Positions 54,983 through 60,900 of a DNA stretch of 64,000 bases are shown piece after piece (position 1 is the first letter of the stretch; every line of letters begins with the position of its first letter). The notes under the pieces are model-generated. The model worked only from the letters and a program-made list of their open reading frames with translations. It was not told the DNA's origin and searched no databases. The stretch is from Cristatella mucedo (Eukaryota; Bryozoa; Phylactolaemata; Cristatellidae): the NCBI GenBank assembly GCA_009760855.2, contig WPIO01000031.1:2084001-2148000 (forward strand). Direction: 5' to 3'. Made by a program: the position numbers and the translations under genes.

Positions 54983-57900
54983 GGGGGGGGTAGTGGGACA
55001 TCCAAAGGGTCTCTGTCCGGTAGTGCATGCAGGGTGCAATCTGAGCTTTTAATATTATGTAGGTAACACAAGGCTCCATCATTGTCTTTCATTCCTCCCT
55101 GCCTTCTAGCACTCCAGTTTTCAGCATATACTGCTGACATTTGTACTTGGATGGCATCAAACCTTCTCAAATAAAAAGACATAAACTGTTTAGCTAACGC
55201 AGTCTCTCACCACTTCTCGCTCAGACTTGAACTGACAAACTGCCATAAACATCGACAATAATAGAGCTTCGTAAGGCACAGCTGCCTGACGCACCACTTG
55301 CCAGGGGCTTCACGGAGCCTGTTGTATACGATACCCGGGTATGCCGGTTTCTTGCAGGAATGCAGCAAGCACGGGCACAATGCTTCTACATATGAAAGTC
55401 GGCTGGGCCACGGCTTCGGGAAAAGCCGGCTATTTCTTGGCAGAGAACCCGGTGCAGAAGTGCCTCATGTGACTCGAAATGTGCCACGTTACATAAGGCT
55501 GTGTCAACGAACTCAAAATGCAGGTGCTGCAAAGAGGCCGGCAACTCCCAAAACGACTGTGGCCAAGTCGGCAAGCCGAGTGGTGGGTCTTAGATTGAAT
55601 CGCAGATACCGGTCACTATGTGCTCTTCACTGAGGCCCAGCTCAAGGCTTCCTGAGCCAGCTAGGTAGTAGTGGCCAACATAATCGCTTCATCAAGTGGG
55701 AGCTGCGCATCAGGCCGTCAGCCGCCCTCCGCGGACCAGCTACCTGTGCATCGTTGATGATGCTGGCAACTAGGCCGAGTCTGACGACAGCAGTTCCACC
55801 ACCTCGGATGCTGAGGGTGGTCAGGCAGCTGAGGCCCCTGCTTCCAAGGCCATCGCGACCGCAGGAGTCCTCACACGGCAGAGAACCGGCAAGATATTCC
55901 AGGCCAGTGTGCCACTCATAGTTCATTGAACGACTCTGACACCGGGCTTCTTCGACGACGGCTCTACCATGTTAGCAGAGCAGCTTGTCCTGGCCTGCCA
56001 ACTTATCCGAGCCAGAAACAGTTCAGCACCCAGAGGTCTGCTGCCCCTATCGAAACGCCGACTACCACTAGGGCTTTGCCGAGAAAGCTAGCACCCGATG
56101 TGGGCTTCGAAGCTTCTGTAGTTGGGTTATATGCAGGTGTGTATTGCTCCTCTGATTAACCGTTGGTGAACAGCAGTTGGAAACATCATCGAGAGGGGCC
56201 CTTGCACAGCTGTGGTCTGCCTGTGATGTGGCATGGATACAGGCCGGTCACCCAGTGGAGAACAGATGGTGGATTCACCATCAGGGTCGACCGATGCACA
56301 GCTGTGGTCCTCCTCGGGTGAATCATCAGGGTCGGGCGGTACAGCTAGAGGAGAAGGGAGTCGAGTGGGAGAAGGGAGCCATGCATCCCTCTGCTCCCTG
56401 CGGCGTACAATGAACTGTTGGTGTTGGTCATCGGTTGGCTGTCTGCATGCATTAACCGAACAACAAGCTATTTCTGGGGATGGAGCCGATGACACCATTG
56501 GAGATGTCTTGTGCAGAGTTCCAAAGCTTCGATGGCTTCGGAGACTTCGTTGGCTGGCTGCTGAACATCGAGAAGGAGATCGAGAAAAGTAGCTTTGAAC
56601 CGAGCGAGTGGCACTTGTTTTTGCTCCTTGCGATGCAAGGCTTTGTATCGAGGCTCACGCGGGAAGTGCAAGACTATTACACCAAGCTTTGCGAGACCCT
56701 AGTGAGGGCATTCACCTGACCGGCCAGTAGAGCAAGATTGTTGCACGCTGATCGGGTAAAGGTTGGTCGGACTGAGAGGGCCGACAGGAGAGACCGGAAG
56801 CGGCAGAAGCGATCACCGACGGTGTGCCGGGCTGCCGAGATTTGCCAGGCTACTACATGGCTGTGGCAGGCAATGGCTTTCCAAGCTCTGACGGTTGGAT
56901 AGGTGGCGATAGTGCGCCAGGAGGCAACGGCATTGTGCGAGGAACCGGTCAGCAGTGGGGCTGAGGCGTTAGGCGGTGAACAAAGGGGCGGCTGCGTCCG
57001 CGAGGGAGGCTGCGGCTTCCGCACGAGAGTGTCGACGGCATCTGAGAGAGGGGCAGTGGCCTGCGATCTGCGCAAGCCATGAAGGCGACATCGGCCTGCT
57101 ACAAGCCGGTGGGCTGAGGCGCGGCACAGGCCGGAGAGTCTCCACAGGCCGAAGAGTCCGATGGAGCCGGAGAGGAACGATGTTTTCCCATCACTAATAA
57201 GATGGCTTTGCAATCATTCTGCATGCAAAGGTTTGCTGCCATTTAAATAAGATTGTAAGCTGTGCTGGCTAATTTTATTATATGAATAAAATCAAAGTCG
57301 AGATTACTCTTGATGATGACACCATCAAGAAGAGTAGAAACTGTGAAAAGAAGTGGTGCGAGTGCAGGTATTTAGGGTACTCCATAATTTAAAGATTCCT
57401 TACAGGACTGTTACCAGTTTACATCCATGCTTTGCCATCTCTCAGGAAGATATTCATCCCATAATTATTGGCAGCGGCTGCTTGGCTGGCAGTGGATGGC
57501 GAATTCTTACAGCTACAAAGTGGACAGGGACAGAAACCGACGTTCCATCATGGAATATTCGTCCTGTTCTCGGACTTGGCTCAGCCTACTCAGTCTTGGC
57601 AGTCACTAAGCTAAAGACATCAGATATGATTACCCTGGTCTCGAACAGTTTCTTGGACATCTGCGTGTACATATTTCAATGTAAGTATTTATCAAATATG
57701 CAGTTAGCAATTATGTGTCTAAAGGGTGGCATATGCCAAGAGGCTACTTAAGCTATAGATGGTGTGCTTCAAGTACCCACTCTGATCCAACCTACCTTTG
57801 GTATCGAAAAGCTCATTAAGCAATGCCAAACGATCAGTCACTGCCGTATTCTCCTCATGCGAGCTCCTTGATGCATCTTCAGAGACATACAGTCTCAGGA

Positions 57901-60900
57901 GTGCCTCGTGAATACACATATCCAGCAGATCGTAAACTTCAAAATGCTCACCGGAATCTTTATTGGCCTAAAGAAAATCCCAAGCAATCAGTTAAACACT
58001 TTAGATTAAGCTTTATCCTAACGATAACTTGAAGCAACAAGACACACCAAGAATGATAAAGACAAAGCACAAGTGCAACAAATGCAATGATTACAATCTA
58101 TGTAGTGGACTTTAACAGTAATTAGAATGCAATAACAATGTACAAGCCTTTGATAAGCTGCTTTGTTAAGGAGGTCAGATTAAGAGCATGCTCTCTTGCC
58201 CATCAAAGTGCCTACAAGTAGAAACGCTCTGCCGCAGATTGCAGCACATGCAACAAGCCTTCTGACGATGGATTCTCTTGCTGGTATCGTACAAATGCTT
58301 GCTTATGACAATTATAACAAGAAATCTCTCCAAGGTGGATATCATATGCTGATCTTCAACTCTGAAGAATTCAGGCATGCTCATAGCACTCACTATATCA
58401 CGACTACACATCAGAAACTTGACATCGATCGAGGCCAATAGCGTCAAAACTGTCACTGGTAGCTCTAGAACACGAACTATACTACCTGCCTGGTGAACGA
58501 TGGAGTATTACTGCTGATATTCCATCTTCCAGTGTCAAGTTGGTTGGAATCACTAGCTAAGCTGAGTGCACTTGGCATGATAAATGTCCTCTATGGCACA
58601 CCAATTCTAAATTGTTGACTTAATAAGCAGAACCAAAGGGCCTGATCAACTTATGGCTTAATGGATCGAGCACACTATTCTACTTTTGTTGGTAGGTAGT
58701 TCCCGAGCCCTAGCAAGAGTGAGAATGAACTTACCCTAGCCAGACTTAAAGGGGAAAGTCGAAAAAAGGTTGTCAACATGACCCTTTGAGCTATTTCAGA
58801 CAGCAAATGATAGTACAGCTACTAGTATTCAAACCATTTAACCAACAACATACATGGCAGATGACCATTCAGCTGAGCGCCAGCTGCACTAATGATATAT
58901 AGGCTCAAAAACATGCATACATATCAGATCCCTAGTGAAACTCTGGACAAGGCTGCTGTAACTCAGTACTGGCAGGGCTTCCAAAAACTGTATTAGGCCT
59001 CCATAGATGAAGGCTAGGTAAAAATAAAATAAATCCTAGCTGATTAAACAGCCCCTTTTTGTATAGCGACAGAAGAGCCTTTTACGGCTATCACCATCGC
59101 TTGCAGTGGCGATAAAGGATCGCCCACCGCAGGAATCGAACCCACGACCTAAGGACCGAGGTCGTGAAAGCAATCGCCTAACCTAGTGTGCCATCACGGC
59201 TCACATGATGTGGCTGGTACGTTGGTCTTATCATCACCGAAATTTACTAGTGAGTAACTTTTTAATGGCTTTTGGTTGAGTAAAAGGTATATTCAAAACT
59301 TACTTCGACCCCAATTAAATGCCACGGCTTAGCTACTCCAGACCAAGCTGGATTGTTGAACACTTTGCAGCTTGACCCCCTCCCACTCAGGGTCATTATA
59401 AATCAGCAATATCGTTTCCATTTTAAGAATGTACACAAAAGAAACTCTTTAGCTCTGCAATTTTCAAACTATATACCTCACTTCACAAAGCAAGCATAAT
59501 TATGATACCTTACTTTCTACTTCCATCAACAGTGCTGCCTTTTAGCCATCTTATTCTATTGGTAGGATACTTCTTATTTCCTCACCACAACTATGCATGC
59601 AATGGAGACTGTTGGTTACCGTTCGTGCACCAAAAGCCAAACAGGCTTTAAGTGCAACACAAAAACCATCAAAGCACAACACTAGCTTATGTCTTCGTGC
59701 AATGACATACAAAACACCCCATCTAGACTTCTGTAATTCACTGATTGCTGGTCTACTGGCGTGTGCAATCAGGGGCAAAACACTGCAGCTCGGCTTCTCT
59801 GTCGCCAGCCTTGCAGTTGTCACGTCACACCACTTCTTACCGATCTGCACTGGCTTCCAGTCAGCAATGCACTTCTAGGTTCTGTCACTTACTTGTAGGT
59901 CCCTTCATTCTATGGCTCCAGCCTATCTTTCAGATATACTACCCCATCAGGCCAACCATCATACCACCAGCTTTTCGGAATCAAACAGTCTGGAAATACC
60001 TCACACAAACCTTAAATCCTTTGGAGACCGCGCATTTAGCTCGTATGCTCTCAAAGCCTGGAACCCCCCCCCCGACCTGGGTCAGAACATCCCATGACCT
60101 GACCACATTTAAAAGAAACTTAAAAACACACCTCTTTAGGACAGCATTTAGTGGGTCCCTGTGATTCGTCCTTCATGTGCTTATGCGTGCTGACACTGTG
60201 CATGCTGCCACTAACCATATTTGCATGCTGACCCTGTACATGTCACCACTAACCATATTATTCATTTTGTTCGTTTTTCAAGCATGATTTTACTTACTAT
60301 TCTATTGCATATCACTTTGCAGCAAATGTAAAGCGCCTAGAAAGAGATTAAGTTCTCTGAGGGCGCTTTATCAAGTGCAATATATTATCAAGTGCAATAT
60401 ATTATATTAACCATACTTGTATGCTGACCCTGTGCATGTCACCCCTAACCATGATATTCTTGTTTATTGAACATCCTACCGCTAACCATATGACGGTTCT
60501 TCCTCCTCTGCAGCAATTGCAAAGTGCCTAGAAAGAGAATTAGTTGTCAGAGGGTGCTATATCAAATGTATTATTATTATTATTAAACCACAGGCACACA
60601 CGTGCTGAGATGCAAACAAAAATGCATGCACACCAATATGCAAATAGTGTGAAGCCTATAAAACATAAGGGGAAGACTTGGAGGGTCTCATCTCGAAATC
60701 ATAACTGCTAAATGAATTCGTCGTGACAGCTTACGTAAACAACGTAAGCTTTCCCTTCACGAAAAAGGAAAGCACGACTATGTATGTCTCATCAGAGGGC
60801 ATCAAGGATATTGGTAAAGCCCCTTACAATTTGAGCTCCACTATTTCCCGGTTTAATGACGGGTCACCATTTTTTTATCTGTCCTGGATTTCCAACGTGC

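Noticed and set aside
54468-55182. Overlapping open frames around the (GT)n tract, up to 204 codons
   Set aside because: Openness is caused by the dinucleotide repeat and GC-rich flank; no domain and no splice support.
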